Source: an uncultured Caulobacterales bacterium (GTDB taxonomy: Bacteria; Pseudomonadota; Alphaproteobacteria; Caulobacterales; Caulobacteraceae). Taken from it: a DNA stretch of 64,000 nucleotides. The number at the start of each line of letters is the position of its first letter. The first letter of the stretch is position 1. A program made the position numbers and the translations under genes. The stretch lies in the NCBI GenBank assembly GCA_903900155.1, contig CAIUMD010000019.1, positions 1-64,000 on the forward strand, read 5' to 3'. Below are positions 8,128-16,115 of this stretch, piece after piece. The notes under the pieces are model-generated. The model had not been told where the DNA came from, ran no database searches, and saw only the letters and a list, made by a program, of their open reading frames with translations.

Positions 8128-9254
8128 GCGGCGGCTCCTTGGCGGGGAAGGTCGTAGAGGCCGGTGATCACGTCCTCGGCCAGGCCGAAAGCGGTCGAGG
8201 CGCCGCTGCCGCTGGTCACGGTCACCAGGCGCACGCGCGGCATGGGAGCTTCGATCAGGCTGTGGCCGCGGGCCGAGGCATAGGTGCCCGTCCAGCGCTC
8301 CAGCACCGGCGGCGGGGCTTGGCCGAACACCTGGGCGAACTCGTCCAGGATCAGGGTGTCGACATCGTCGCGGGCGAAGGGATCAGGCGTGGCGGCGTAG
8401 TGATGGCTGTCGCCGACCACTAGCGAGCCGTCGGCGCTCTGCACCACGATCAGGTGGACGCCGTGCTCCATGTGGGCCGCCTGCTCGGCCTCCAGCCGCG
8501 CGCGCAGGGCGTCCGCCTGCGGCAAGGCCGCATAACCGAGGTAGCGGACCAGGCCCAGGTCCGACATCACCGGCGCAGGCAGACGCCAGCCCGGCGCGGC
8601 CAGGCGCAGCATCTGCAGCTTGCAGCGGGTCACCTCGGCCTGGGCGAAGCTGTCGGGAAAGAGGGAGATGAGGTCATCGCCGGGGCAGACCACGATGGTC
8701 TCGGCCCGCACGACGCCGGCCGAGGTCTCCAGCCGACCGGTCTCGACCCCGCGCACGGCCACGCCGCGCAGGAAGGTCACGCCATGGGCCGCCTCAAGCC
8801 AGGCGGCCAGGCGCGGGATGGCGGTGCGGGATTCCACCCGCAGGTCGACCGTGCTGGTCAGGGCGCCCAGCGCCTCGCCCCGGCTAGGCAACAAACCCGT
8901 CAGGTCATCGCGCCAGGCGCAGCCCTGCGCCATCTCGGTCTCGAGGAAGGCCTGTAGCACATCGCGCGCCTCGGGCCGGCGGGCGACCAGGGTCAGGCCG
9001 CGCTGCAACACCTCGATCCCGGCGGGGTGCGCGATCTCGTCCCAGACCCGCGCCGAGCGCCGCGCCCGCCGCCAAACCTCGCCGCGCGCCTGGCCCGTGA
9101 CCGTCACGAAGCCGAAGTTGCGCACCGAGGCGCCATTGGCCTGGGCGTCACGATCGACCACAGCCACCCGCTTGCCTAGCCGCGCGGCCGCCAGGGCGTG
9201 GGCCAGGCCCACGATGCCGGCGCCCACCACGGCCAAATCGAAGGACCGCTCCAA
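8124..9254 (-). CDS. FAD-dependent amino-phosphonate oxidase, TIGR03364-type (376 aa)
   Basis: D-amino-acid-oxidase-like flavoprotein with the Rossmann motif GAGIVG at residues 11-16 and a matching C-terminal FAD segment (TVTSGSGASTAFGLAEDV). The family is known for sitting beside phosphonatase genes, and a role in oxidative deamination of AEP or N-methyl or hydroxylated AEP relatives has been proposed. Here it lies between the transporter (2-base gap) and phnX (4-base overlap), where PhnW usually would be. The start is TTG at 9254, fixed by the closeness of the FAD motif; there is no in-frame ATG close by. The exact substrate is uncertain. Confidence 0.85.
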   Translation of the reverse strand: MERSFDLAVVGAGIVGLAHALAAARLGKRVAVVDRDAQANGASVRNFGFVTVTGQARGEVWRRARRSARVWDEIAHPAGIEVLQRGLTLVARRPEARDVLQAFLETEMAQGCAWRDDLTGLLPSRGEALGALTSTVDLRVESRTAIPRLAAWLEAAHGVTFLRGVAVRGVETGRLETSAGVVRAETIVVCPGDDLISLFPDSFAQAEVTRCKLQMLRLAAPGWRLPAPVMSDLGLVRYLGYAALPQADALRARLEAEQAAHMEHGVHLIVVQSADGSLVVGDSHHYAATPDPFARDDVDTLILDEFAQVFGQAPPPVLERWTGTYASARGHSLIEAPMPRVRLVTVTSGSGASTAFGLAEDVITGLYDLPRQGAAA

Positions 9255-9256
9255 GG

Positions 9257-10588
9257 TCAGGGCTCGACGGCTTGGGCGGCGGCCGGGAACGACGCCGCGC
9301 CCGGACGGCTCGCCGCCTTAGGTCGCTGGCGCAAGAAGTATAGACCGGCCAGCACCGTGCAGATCGCGCCGACGACACTGGTCGCGTAGACGGCATTGAG
9401 GAAGAAACCCAGCCAGTCGAGCTCGACCATGGCGAAGTTGCGCCAGACCAGCAGGGCTACGCTGCCCAGATAGCCCGAGGCGTCCGCGACATAGATCAGG
9501 AAACCCGCCGTGCCGACCCGGCCGCTGAAGGCGATCATCCTATCAAACAGCATGGCGTTGAACGGCGTATAGGCCATGTAGAGGCCGGCGCCCGTCAGGA
9601 TCATCCAGCTCAACGGCGTCAGCAGGTGCGCCTGGAAGGCCAGCGTCGAACCGCCAAGCACCAGGAAGCCGGCCAGGATCACGCCGTGCATGACCAGCAG
9701 AGCCCGCAGGTTGTCGCGCACCAGCATCACCGCGCCCATCACGACCAGGGAGACGACGGCGACCGGCAGCTCGCTGGCGGTGAACACGCCCGAGGCCTCG
9801 CCAAAGCCCATGGCCGTCCAGATCTCAGCGGCGAAATTGTCTCGGAAATCGCGCAAGGCCGTCAGCAGCACATAGGACAGCACCAGCATCGCCAGGCCAG
9901 GCGCATAGGCGGTCAGGAAGGCGCGACGCTGGGCTAGGTCCATCGGCTGGCGGCGCACGCGGGCGGCCTCGTCAGCGGCGTTGGGCGGCGGCATCTGCAC
10001 CAGGGCCCAGACCGAGAGGGCCAGCAGCGGCATGAAGATCGCGCCTGTGGCGGCAGGCATCCAGAACGGCGAGACGTGCAGGTCGACCATCAGCCACTTG
10101 CCGACCGACTTCACCACGCCCGACGACAGGATGAAGCTGGCGCAGAGGATCGCCCCCAGCGCTTCGGAGGTGCGGCGGCCTTCCATGAAGCCGAATACCA
10201 GGCCCCAGATCATCCCCAGCGGCAGGCCGTTCAGGAACAGGGCCGCGACGTTCCAGGGCGCAGGAACCACCGCGAAGGCCAGCAGCGCCAGCCAAGAGGC
10301 GCCGATCAGCCCCAGGATGGCCGCGCCGCGATGGCGGGGCGCGATCTCGGAGATCACCTTGACCCCGATCATCTTGGACAGGGCGTAGCCGGCGACCTGG
10401 GCCAAAACAAGCGCGATCTTGTAGTCGACCGCGAAGCTCCAGCCCTCGACCGTCCCGAAGGTCGCCGCCGCGAACGGCTTGCGGAAGGCGTACATCGAGA
10501 AATAGGCGCAGAAGCCGGCCAGCCCCGCAAACAGGGTGAAAGCCAGCGGGTGGGCCCGCTCCAGCCAGCGCCGAGGACCAGTGGTCAT
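9257..10588 (-). CDS. MFS-type transporter, DUF5690 family (443 aa)
   Basis: About 12 hydrophobic membrane segments spread over the length, beginning with GLAGFCAYFSMYAFRKPF (about residues 20-37), a hallmark of the DUF5690 branch of the major facilitator superfamily. It is the first gene of the oxidase-phnX operon. It has a strong ribosome site (AAGGGG) before ATG 10588 and an operator 26 bases upstream. Likely role: cytoplasmic-membrane uptake of the aminophosphonate handled by the next two enzymes (inference from context; the family has no firmly established substrate that I know of). Confidence 0.85.
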   Translation of the reverse strand: MTTGPRRWLERAHPLAFTLFAGLAGFCAYFSMYAFRKPFAAATFGTVEGWSFAVDYKIALVLAQVAGYALSKMIGVKVISEIAPRHRGAAILGLIGASWLALLAFAVVPAPWNVAALFLNGLPLGMIWGLVFGFMEGRRTSEALGAILCASFILSSGVVKSVGKWLMVDLHVSPFWMPAATGAIFMPLLALSVWALVQMPPPNAADEAARVRRQPMDLAQRRAFLTAYAPGLAMLVLSYVLLTALRDFRDNFAAEIWTAMGFGEASGVFTASELPVAVVSLVVMGAVMLVRDNLRALLVMHGVILAGFLVLGGSTLAFQAHLLTPLSWMILTGAGLYMAYTPFNAMLFDRMIAFSGRVGTAGFLIYVADASGYLGSVALLVWRNFAMVELDWLGFFLNAVYATSVVGAICTVLAGLYFLRQRPKAASRPGAASFPAAAQAVEP

Positions 10589-10613
10589 GGGAATGCCCCT
10601 TGATGGAGCATTC

Positions 10614-10625
10614 TGGTCTATACCA
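10614..10625. promoter_or_regulatory. GntR-type operator upstream of the transporter operon
   Basis: TGGTCTATACCA, identical to the 12-mer in front of the phospholipase C gene. It lies 26 bases upstream of the transporter start and 45 bases after the GntR gene stop, so the transporter-oxidase-phnX set probably has its own regulated promoter. Confidence 0.7.
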
Positions 10626-10669
10626 ACTGCACGACACCTTGGTGACGGTGCGGATAGCCCCGCGAAAGC

Positions 10670-11389
10670 CTAGCGGACGCGGATGTCGACGCTGACCGTC
10701 AGGGCGTCGTGACGCCAGTATTCGCGATCGAACTCGACCACGTGACCCTGGGCGTCGTAGCAGGTCCGCACCAGGCTCAGCCCGGGCAGGCCGGACTTGA
10801 CCCGCAAAGCCTCAGCCTCGTCGCGAGTCAGGGCGCAGGGCCGCATGTCGACCTTGTTGCGCGCGACGCCGATGCCATAGACCGACTTCAGCACGCTGGT
10901 CAGCGAGCCGTTCAGGTCGTGGTCGATCAGGCCCGGCGCGCGGGCGGCGTCGACGATGATGCTCTCGATCAGCACGGCCCGACCGTCGATCAGGCGCCGG
11001 CGGCGGATCCAGTACATCGGCGCGCCGACGGGCCGCGAGAAGATCTGGGCCAGCATGTCGTCGGCGACGATCTCGACCTTGCTCAGCGTCTCGGTCTCGG
11101 GGCGACGCCCCTGCGCCTCGACATAGGACATGAAGCCTTCCCAGCGGGTCGGGTCGTAGACCACCGGCGGCGGTGAGACGTACCAGCCGCTGCGGTCCTT
11201 GCGATAGATGACCCCCTCGGCCTCCAGCTGGAACAGGGCCTCGCGGACCGTGCCCCGGGCCACGCCGCCGCCGGCCTGCAACTGACGCTCGGAAGGCAAC
11301 CGCTCGCCCGGCTTGAACGCGCCGCCGGCGATACGCGCGGCGATGTCGTCGCGCACGCCGAGATACTGGAGACTGTCGGGCTGCTGCAT
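10670..11389 (-). CDS. GntR/HutC-family regulator of the phosphonate locus (239 aa)
   Basis: The N-terminal winged helix covers residues about 8-75 (GERLPSERQLQ and GTVREALFQLEAEG), followed by a UTRA-type ligand-binding domain from about 90 onward. HutC-type regulators of phosphonate genes usually respond to the phosphonate substrate. I chose ATG 11389; a TTG at 11428 would add 13 residues with no ribosome site. It is divergent from the phospholipase C gene, and the four TGG-N6-ACCA sites in 7.1-11.6 kb are the natural candidates for its operators. Whether it represses or activates cannot be read from sequence. Confidence 0.88.
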   Translation of the reverse strand: MQQPDSLQYLGVRDDIAARIAGGAFKPGERLPSERQLQAGGGVARGTVREALFQLEAEGVIYRKDRSGWYVSPPPVVYDPTRWEGFMSYVEAQGRRPETETLSKVEIVADDMLAQIFSRPVGAPMYWIRRRRLIDGRAVLIESIIVDAARAPGLIDHDLNGSLTSVLKSVYGIGVARNKVDMRPCALTRDEAEALRVKSGLPGLSLVRTCYDAQGHVVEFDREYWRHDALTVSVDIRVR

Positions 11390-11537
11390 CGGGCGACCTG
11401 GCCAGCGGTCGAATCCCGCTCCGCGCAAGGATGGGAGGGCGTTCCCCCAGGGTCAAGGAACTGGATCGGGCGTGAAACGAGCCCGCCTTGCCCTTCCAAA
11501 CGGTGTCACGAAAGTTTCGCCGACATCCGCTTCATAC

Positions 11538-11549
11538 TGGTCTATACCA
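11538..11549. promoter_or_regulatory. GntR-type operator in the GntR / phospholipase C divergent region
   Basis: TGGTCTATACCA followed by AAAATGG, 26 bases before the phospholipase C start. The ATG inside AAAATGG is conserved at non-coding sites of the same type, which argues that it belongs to the operator and is not a start codon. Confidence 0.7.
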
Positions 11550-11575
11550 AAATGGCATCACTGGGAGTTGGGCCC

Positions 11576-13699
11576 ATGTCGACCGACCGCCGCTCGCTCC
11601 TGCGCGCCGCCGCCACGGCCAGCGCCGCCGTCGGCCTGCTGCCCGCCACCGTCGCCAAGGCCATGGCCATCCCCGCGCGCCACCGCACCGGCACGATCAT
11701 GGACGTCGAGCACGTCGTAATCTTCATGCAGGAGAACCGATCCTTCGATCACTATTTCGGCGCGCTGAACGGCGTGCGCGGCCTAGGCGATCCGCGGCCG
11801 CAGCGGCTACCCGGCGGCGCATCGGTGTGGCGTCAGCCCTCCAAGGAACATCCCGACGGTTTCGTCGCCCCGTTCCACGGCGACGCCTCGGCCACCAACG
11901 CCTACACCGTCGACGGCTCGGACCAGGGCCACCAGGCAGCGATCACCATCGTCAACGGCGGCCGTTACGACCAGTGGGGCCACACCGGCGAGTTGCACAA
12001 GCGGATGGTCTATTACAAGGCCTCGGACCTGCCATTCTACCACGCCCTGGCCAGCGCCTTCACGGTCTGCGACGCCTATCACTGCTCGACCCTGACCCAG
12101 ACCTATCCGAACCGCCTGCACCTTTGGACAGGCTGCAACGGCGGCGGCAAGGTCGGCGGCGATCCGGAGATGAGCAACTACGGCGAGGACGAGACGCCCA
12201 GCGCCGACATGGCCGAGGACAAGGTCATGGCCAACGGGCCGCACGACTGGACGACCTATGCCGAGCGCCTGCAAACGGCCGGGGTTAGCTGGAAGGTCTA
12301 CCAAGAGTACGACAATTTCGGCGACAACATCCTGTCGGTGTTCAAGAATTTCCGCCCGTGCGCCAGGGACTCCGAGCTCTATGCGCGCGGCCGCTCATGG
12401 GTGGGCGAAGGCAAGGCCGATCCCGATCGTAAGCGTTCGGACGGCGAGCAGCTGGCGGCCGCCTTCCGCGCCGACGTCGCCGCCGACCGCCTGCCGCAGG
12501 TGTCTTGGATCGTCACGGCCGCCGACCTCTCCGAACATCCCTCGGCCGAGCCGTCGAAGGGCGAGCATGTCTGCGCCGAGCTGATCAAGGCGCTGGTCGA
12601 CCACCCCGAGGTGTTCGCCAAGACCGTCTTCATCGTCAACTATGACGAGGCCGGCGGCTTCTACGACCATATGCAGCCGCCCATGCCGCCGCTGACGCCG
12701 GACCAGGGCTGGAGCTCGGTGTCGGTGGCCGGCGAGGCCAAGACCTACGGGCCCGAGGCCGAAGGCACCAACAAGGGCATGCACGCCCTGGGCCTGGGCA
12801 TCCGCGTGCCCGCTATCGTGGTCTCGCCCTGGAGCCGGGGCGGCTTCGTCTGCTCGGAGGTGTTCGACCACACCTCGACCCTGAAGTTCCTGGAGAAGCG
12901 CTTCGGGGTGCGCGAGGACAACATCAGCGACTGGCGCCGCGCGGTCTGCGGCGACCTGACCTCGGCCTTCGACTTCGCCACGCCCAACCAGGACTGGACC
13001 GCCCTGACCCTGCCGGCCACCGCCGACTATATGCAGCGCGTGGCCCGTTCGAAGGCCGCCCCCAGCCTGAAGATCCCGTCGACTCAAGGCCCCTCGGCCC
13101 AGGACGGCCCGCAGCGCGGCGCGCGACCCCTGCCCTACGCCCTGTCGGCCGACACCCGGGTCACGGACGGCGCGCTGTGGGTCGACCTGGTCAATGCCGG
13201 CCACGCGGGCGCGGTGTTCCAGGTGTTCGACAACACCGACCGCGACGGTCCCTGGCGGTTCACCCTGGCGCCCGGCCAGAAATACGCCGCCGGGCACTGG
13301 AACAAGGCCGGCCGCGCGCCCGGTCCCTATGACCTGACCGTCCACGGCCCGAACGGCTTCTATCGCCGCTTCGCGGGCGACACGTCCAAGGTCCAGCCGA
13401 TCGTCACGGTCGCCGCCGACGTCCGCTCGCGCCTGGTCGTCAGCCTTTCCGGCTCGGGCCTGGCGACGCTGCACATGGCCGAAGACTATCCTCTGGCCGA
13501 GGGCGAAGCTCGTCAGACCGTCCCGCTGAGGCTCAAGCGCGTCGCGCGCTCGGTCTGGGACCTGCGCGGCAGCGACCACTGGTACGACTTGACCCTGACC
13601 CTGGCCGACGATCCCTCGTTCACCCAGCGCCTGGCTGGCCACCTGGAAACCGGCCGCGCCAGCCGCACCGATCCCGGCATCGGCCGGATGCGTCTCTAA
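11576..13699 (+). CDS. Tat-exported phospholipase C, phosphocholine-specific type (707 aa)
   Basis: Member of the bacterial PlcH/PlcN-like phosphoesterase family. The N terminus MSTDRRSLLRAAATASA is a Tat signal with an Ala-rich h-region. The phosphoesterase domain runs from about residue 43 (HVVIFMQENRSFDHYFG) to about 470. Two C-terminal beta domains of the DUF756 type follow. I chose ATG 11576 (GGGAG upstream) over 11552, which overlaps the operator. Related enzymes cleave head groups from phosphatidylcholine or sphingomyelin. Placement under the phosphonate operator and next to a PhnZ-like gene raises the possibility that phosphonolipids are the natural substrate (inference). Confidence 0.9.
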   Translation: MSTDRRSLLRAAATASAAVGLLPATVAKAMAIPARHRTGTIMDVEHVVIFMQENRSFDHYFGALNGVRGLGDPRPQRLPGGASVWRQPSKEHPDGFVAPFHGDASATNAYTVDGSDQGHQAAITIVNGGRYDQWGHTGELHKRMVYYKASDLPFYHALASAFTVCDAYHCSTLTQTYPNRLHLWTGCNGGGKVGGDPEMSNYGEDETPSADMAEDKVMANGPHDWTTYAERLQTAGVSWKVYQEYDNFGDNILSVFKNFRPCARDSELYARGRSWVGEGKADPDRKRSDGEQLAAAFRADVAADRLPQVSWIVTAADLSEHPSAEPSKGEHVCAELIKALVDHPEVFAKTVFIVNYDEAGGFYDHMQPPMPPLTPDQGWSSVSVAGEAKTYGPEAEGTNKGMHALGLGIRVPAIVVSPWSRGGFVCSEVFDHTSTLKFLEKRFGVREDNISDWRRAVCGDLTSAFDFATPNQDWTALTLPATADYMQRVARSKAAPSLKIPSTQGPSAQDGPQRGARPLPYALSADTRVTDGALWVDLVNAGHAGAVFQVFDNTDRDGPWRFTLAPGQKYAAGHWNKAGRAPGPYDLTVHGPNGFYRRFAGDTSKVQPIVTVAADVRSRLVVSLSGSGLATLHMAEDYPLAEGEARQTVPLRLKRVARSVWDLRGSDHWYDLTLTLADDPSFTQRLAGHLETGRASRTDPGIGRMRL

Positions 13700-13715
13700 A
13701 GCCCACGGATACTCG

Positions 13716-14291
13716 ATGACTTTTCGCCCTGCGGCCGATGCTTTCGTGGCCGAACTGACCGACCTCTTCACCCGCCTGGGCGGCCTGCGCTACGGCGAGG
13801 GCGTGACGCAGATGGAGCACGCGGTCCAGACCGCCCACCACGCCAAGCTGGACGGCGCGCCGCCCGAACTGATCGCCGCCGCCCTGCTGCACGACGTCGG
13901 CCATATGATGCAGAAGATCGGCGAGCACGCCGCCGACCTGGGCATCGACGCGCGCCACGAACACATCAGCGCCGGCTACCTGGCCCGCGCCTTCGGCCCG
14001 GAGGTCACCGAACCGATCCGCCTGCACGTGGCGGCCAAGCGCTACCGGGTGGCGGTCGATCCGGCCTATCACGAGCGCCTCAGCCCCGCCTCGCTGCAAA
14101 GCCTGGCCCTGCAAGGCGGTCCGATGAACGCGACCGAGATCGAAACCTTCCTGGCAGACCCAGCGGCGCAGGCGGCCCTGCGTCTGCGCGAATATGACGA
14201 GGCCGGCAAGGCGCCCGACGCCGAGGTCGCTGGTTTCGAGACCTACAGCGACCTCCTGCGCGACCTGGTCCAGCAGGCGGGCAGAACCTAG
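13716..14291 (+). CDS. HD-domain phosphonate oxygenase-like protein, PhnZ/TIGR03276 relative (191 aa)
   Basis: HD-superfamily protein of the type found in phosphonate operons. Likely metal ligands are H35 (QMEHA), H59-D60 (LLHDVGH, H63), H81 or H83 (RHEHISAGYL) and H104 (LHVAAKRY). A GEGVTQMEH stretch precedes the first ligand, as in PhnZ-like enzymes. Characterised relatives are mixed-valence di-iron oxygenases that cleave the C-P bond of hydroxylated AEP or its trimethyl form. No PhnY-type hydroxylase is visible in the window, so its substrate is open. It starts 16 bases after the phospholipase C stop and is probably cotranscribed. Confidence 0.85.
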   Translation: MTFRPAADAFVAELTDLFTRLGGLRYGEGVTQMEHAVQTAHHAKLDGAPPELIAAALLHDVGHMMQKIGEHAADLGIDARHEHISAGYLARAFGPEVTEPIRLHVAAKRYRVAVDPAYHERLSPASLQSLALQGGPMNATEIETFLADPAAQAALRLREYDEAGKAPDAEVAGFETYSDLLRDLVQQAGRT

Positions 14292-14422
14292 CCATTGACC
14301 TGGTGACCGGCGGCGCCCAATCTCGCGGCAAGAAACGGGCGCGCGACGCCGGTCACGATCAGCCATTGATCAGCATCGGCCTCCTACGCACGGCTGTCAC
14401 AAACCCGTGCGATGCGGACCTC

Positions 14423-15043
14423 ATGCAGGCACCTTACCTAGCGCGCAGTCGGTGGTTGGCGGCCCATGTGCTGCCGCATGAACCGGCCATGCGCGCCTGG
14501 ATCCGCCGCACGACTCAGATCTCCGATTCCGATATCGACGACATCGTCCAGGAGACCTACGCCATCCTGGCCAAGCTGGAGAGCGTCGAACAGATCCGCG
14601 ATCCCAAGACCTACGCCTTCCAGGTCGCCCGGTCGGTCTTCCTGCAGGGCCTGCGCCGCAGCAAGATCGTCCCGATCGGTTCGATCGCCGATCTCGCCGC
14701 GCTCGGTGAAGCCGACGATGCGCCAGATCCGGAGCAACAGACCCACGGCAAGCGTGAACTGCAACGCGTCGAGGCCGCGATCCAGGACATGCCCACCCAG
14801 GTCCGCAAGGTCTTCTGGCTTAGGCGGGTGGACGGACTTTCCCAGCGCGAGACCGCCAAGCAGCTTGGCCTGGCCGAGCACACGGTCGAAAAGTACAGCG
14901 CCAGGGGCCTGAAATTCCTGCTGGCGCAATTTGGCCGTGGCGGAAATGCCGCCGCCAAGTCATCTAAGATGCAGGACACCGCTCAGGACCCTGTGGTTGC
15001 AGACGCCAAACCCTCGAATGCCCGAACGCGAAACAGCCAGTGA
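14423..15043 (+). CDS. ECF sigma factor, FecI-like (206 aa)
   Basis: Region 2 spans residues about 20-90 (DDIVQETYAILAKLE; TYAFQVARSVFLQ) and region 4 about 105-175 (QVRKVFWLRRVDGLSQRETAKQLG; EHTVEKYSARG). A tail of about 30 residues is rich in Ala, Ser and Asn. I chose ATG 14423, since the longer frame from 14303 adds 40 residues unlike any sigma N terminus. The FecR gene starts inside its 3' end (26-base overlap), the usual FecI/FecR arrangement. It probably recognises the matching promoters in front of the two following TBDRs. Confidence 0.9.
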   Translation: MQAPYLARSRWLAAHVLPHEPAMRAWIRRTTQISDSDIDDIVQETYAILAKLESVEQIRDPKTYAFQVARSVFLQGLRRSKIVPIGSIADLAALGEADDAPDPEQQTHGKRELQRVEAAIQDMPTQVRKVFWLRRVDGLSQRETAKQLGLAEHTVEKYSARGLKFLLAQFGRGGNAAAKSSKMQDTAQDPVVADAKPSNARTRNSQ

Positions 15044-16034
15044 TATCGAAGACGCCGCCAACCTTTGGGCGGCCAAGGCTGAACGCGGACTGACGGCGGA
15101 GGATCGGCGCCAGCTGGACCAGTGGCTCGAAGGCGACAGCCGTCGTCTGGGCGCCTTCGTCCGCGCGCAAGCCGCCTGGATCCACGCCGAACGCGCCGTG
15201 GCGCTTGGCACGATGCCTGAGACGGAAAGCACCCTTCCCCAGGAGCCCGCTCATAATGCGCCTCGCCGCCGCACGCCGGACAGGCGCATGATCCTGGGCG
15301 GCGGCGTCGCGCTCGCCGCGGCCTTCGCTGGCGCCTACGTGGTCAATTCCGGCCGATATCGCACCCTGGAAAGCGGAGTCGGCGAGATTCGTCGCCTGGT
15401 CTTGAAGTGCGGAACGGTCCTGACGCTCGATACCGACACGCGCGTGGACATCAGCGCATCGTCGGACGACAGGCGGCTGGAGCTGGTTCGCGGCAAGCTG
15501 TTCGTCGACGCACCGCGCTGGCGGGACCGTCCGCTGGTCGTGAAAGCCGGCGGCCTCGTCCTGCAGACCGCGGAAGGCGCGTTCGGGGTGCAGAACCTAG
15601 GCAAGACTCCCATCGTGGCGCTTGTCACCGGGGGGACGCTGATCGCTTCACAATCCCGCGGCATGTTCGGCGCGAAGCAAGCCGTCACGGTCGAAAAGGA
15701 TCATGCCCTCACGTTCGCCCCCGACACGCTGCTGGCCGCCGACGCCGTGCGATCGGTGGCCGCCGCGCGGCAGGCCCAGCTCCTGGCCTGGCGCGACGGG
15801 ATGCTGTCCTTCGGCGGCGAACGGCTGGTGGATGCGGTCCGCGCCTTCGACCGCTACGGCCCCGTGCGGATCGTCGTCGCCGACCCTGAACTGGCCCGGC
15901 AGAGGATCACCGGCCTCTTCAAGGCTGACGATCCAAAAGGGTTCGCGATCGCTATCGCCGCCAGCCTGGGCGGCGTCGCCGAGAGCCAGGGCGAGACCAT
16001 TCGAATTTCCGCGAAAAAATCCGTTTCGGCATAG
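15018..16034 (+). CDS. FecR-family anti-sigma / signal transducer (338 aa)
   Basis: The N-terminal cytoplasmic part has the DUF4880-like pattern ANLWAAKAERGLTAEDRRQL. A single membrane segment follows at about residues 95-115 (ILGGGVALAAAFAGAYVV). The periplasmic FecR domain continues to about 250, and a small STN-like C-terminal domain ends the chain. In FecIRA-type systems it holds the sigma factor until the STN-bearing receptor reports ligand. Start ATG 15018 overlaps the sigma gene. Confidence 0.9.
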   Translation: MPERETASDIEDAANLWAAKAERGLTAEDRRQLDQWLEGDSRRLGAFVRAQAAWIHAERAVALGTMPETESTLPQEPAHNAPRRRTPDRRMILGGGVALAAAFAGAYVVNSGRYRTLESGVGEIRRLVLKCGTVLTLDTDTRVDISASSDDRRLELVRGKLFVDAPRWRDRPLVVKAGGLVLQTAEGAFGVQNLGKTPIVALVTGGTLIASQSRGMFGAKQAVTVEKDHALTFAPDTLLAADAVRSVAAARQAQLLAWRDGMLSFGGERLVDAVRAFDRYGPVRIVVADPELARQRITGLFKADDPKGFAIAIAASLGGVAESQGETIRISAKKSVSA

Positions 16035-16061
16035 CCGGAAAATCGCGGGCTCGCGCATCTA
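16032..16061 (+). promoter_or_regulatory. Candidate ECF promoter of the STN-type TBDR
   Basis: TAGCCGGA (16032-16039), 15 bases, GCATCTA (16055-16061). The same two words with the same spacing occur upstream of the paralogous TBDR at 18870-18899. They begin at the FecR stop codon, 55 bases before the receptor start. Assignment to the adjacent FecI-like sigma is inferred from this repetition. Confidence 0.6.
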
Positions 16062-16115
16062 CCGAATAAGGCTCGTTCCACGCGCGGGTGCGTGTCGTTC
16101 GTCAGGAGGCCAGAC

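Noticed and set aside
11552..11575. An earlier ATG start for phospholipase C
   Set aside because: It lies within the conserved AAAATGG extension of the operator and would place eight residues before a complete Tat signal.
12395..13771. A 458-residue minus-strand frame opposite phospholipase C
   Set aside because: It spans the end of one gene and the start of another on the opposite strand and has shadow-type composition.
16092..16115. An upstream GTG start for the STN-type receptor
   Set aside because: The frame there contains the AGGAGG ribosome site itself, which is correctly spaced to the GTG at 16116.
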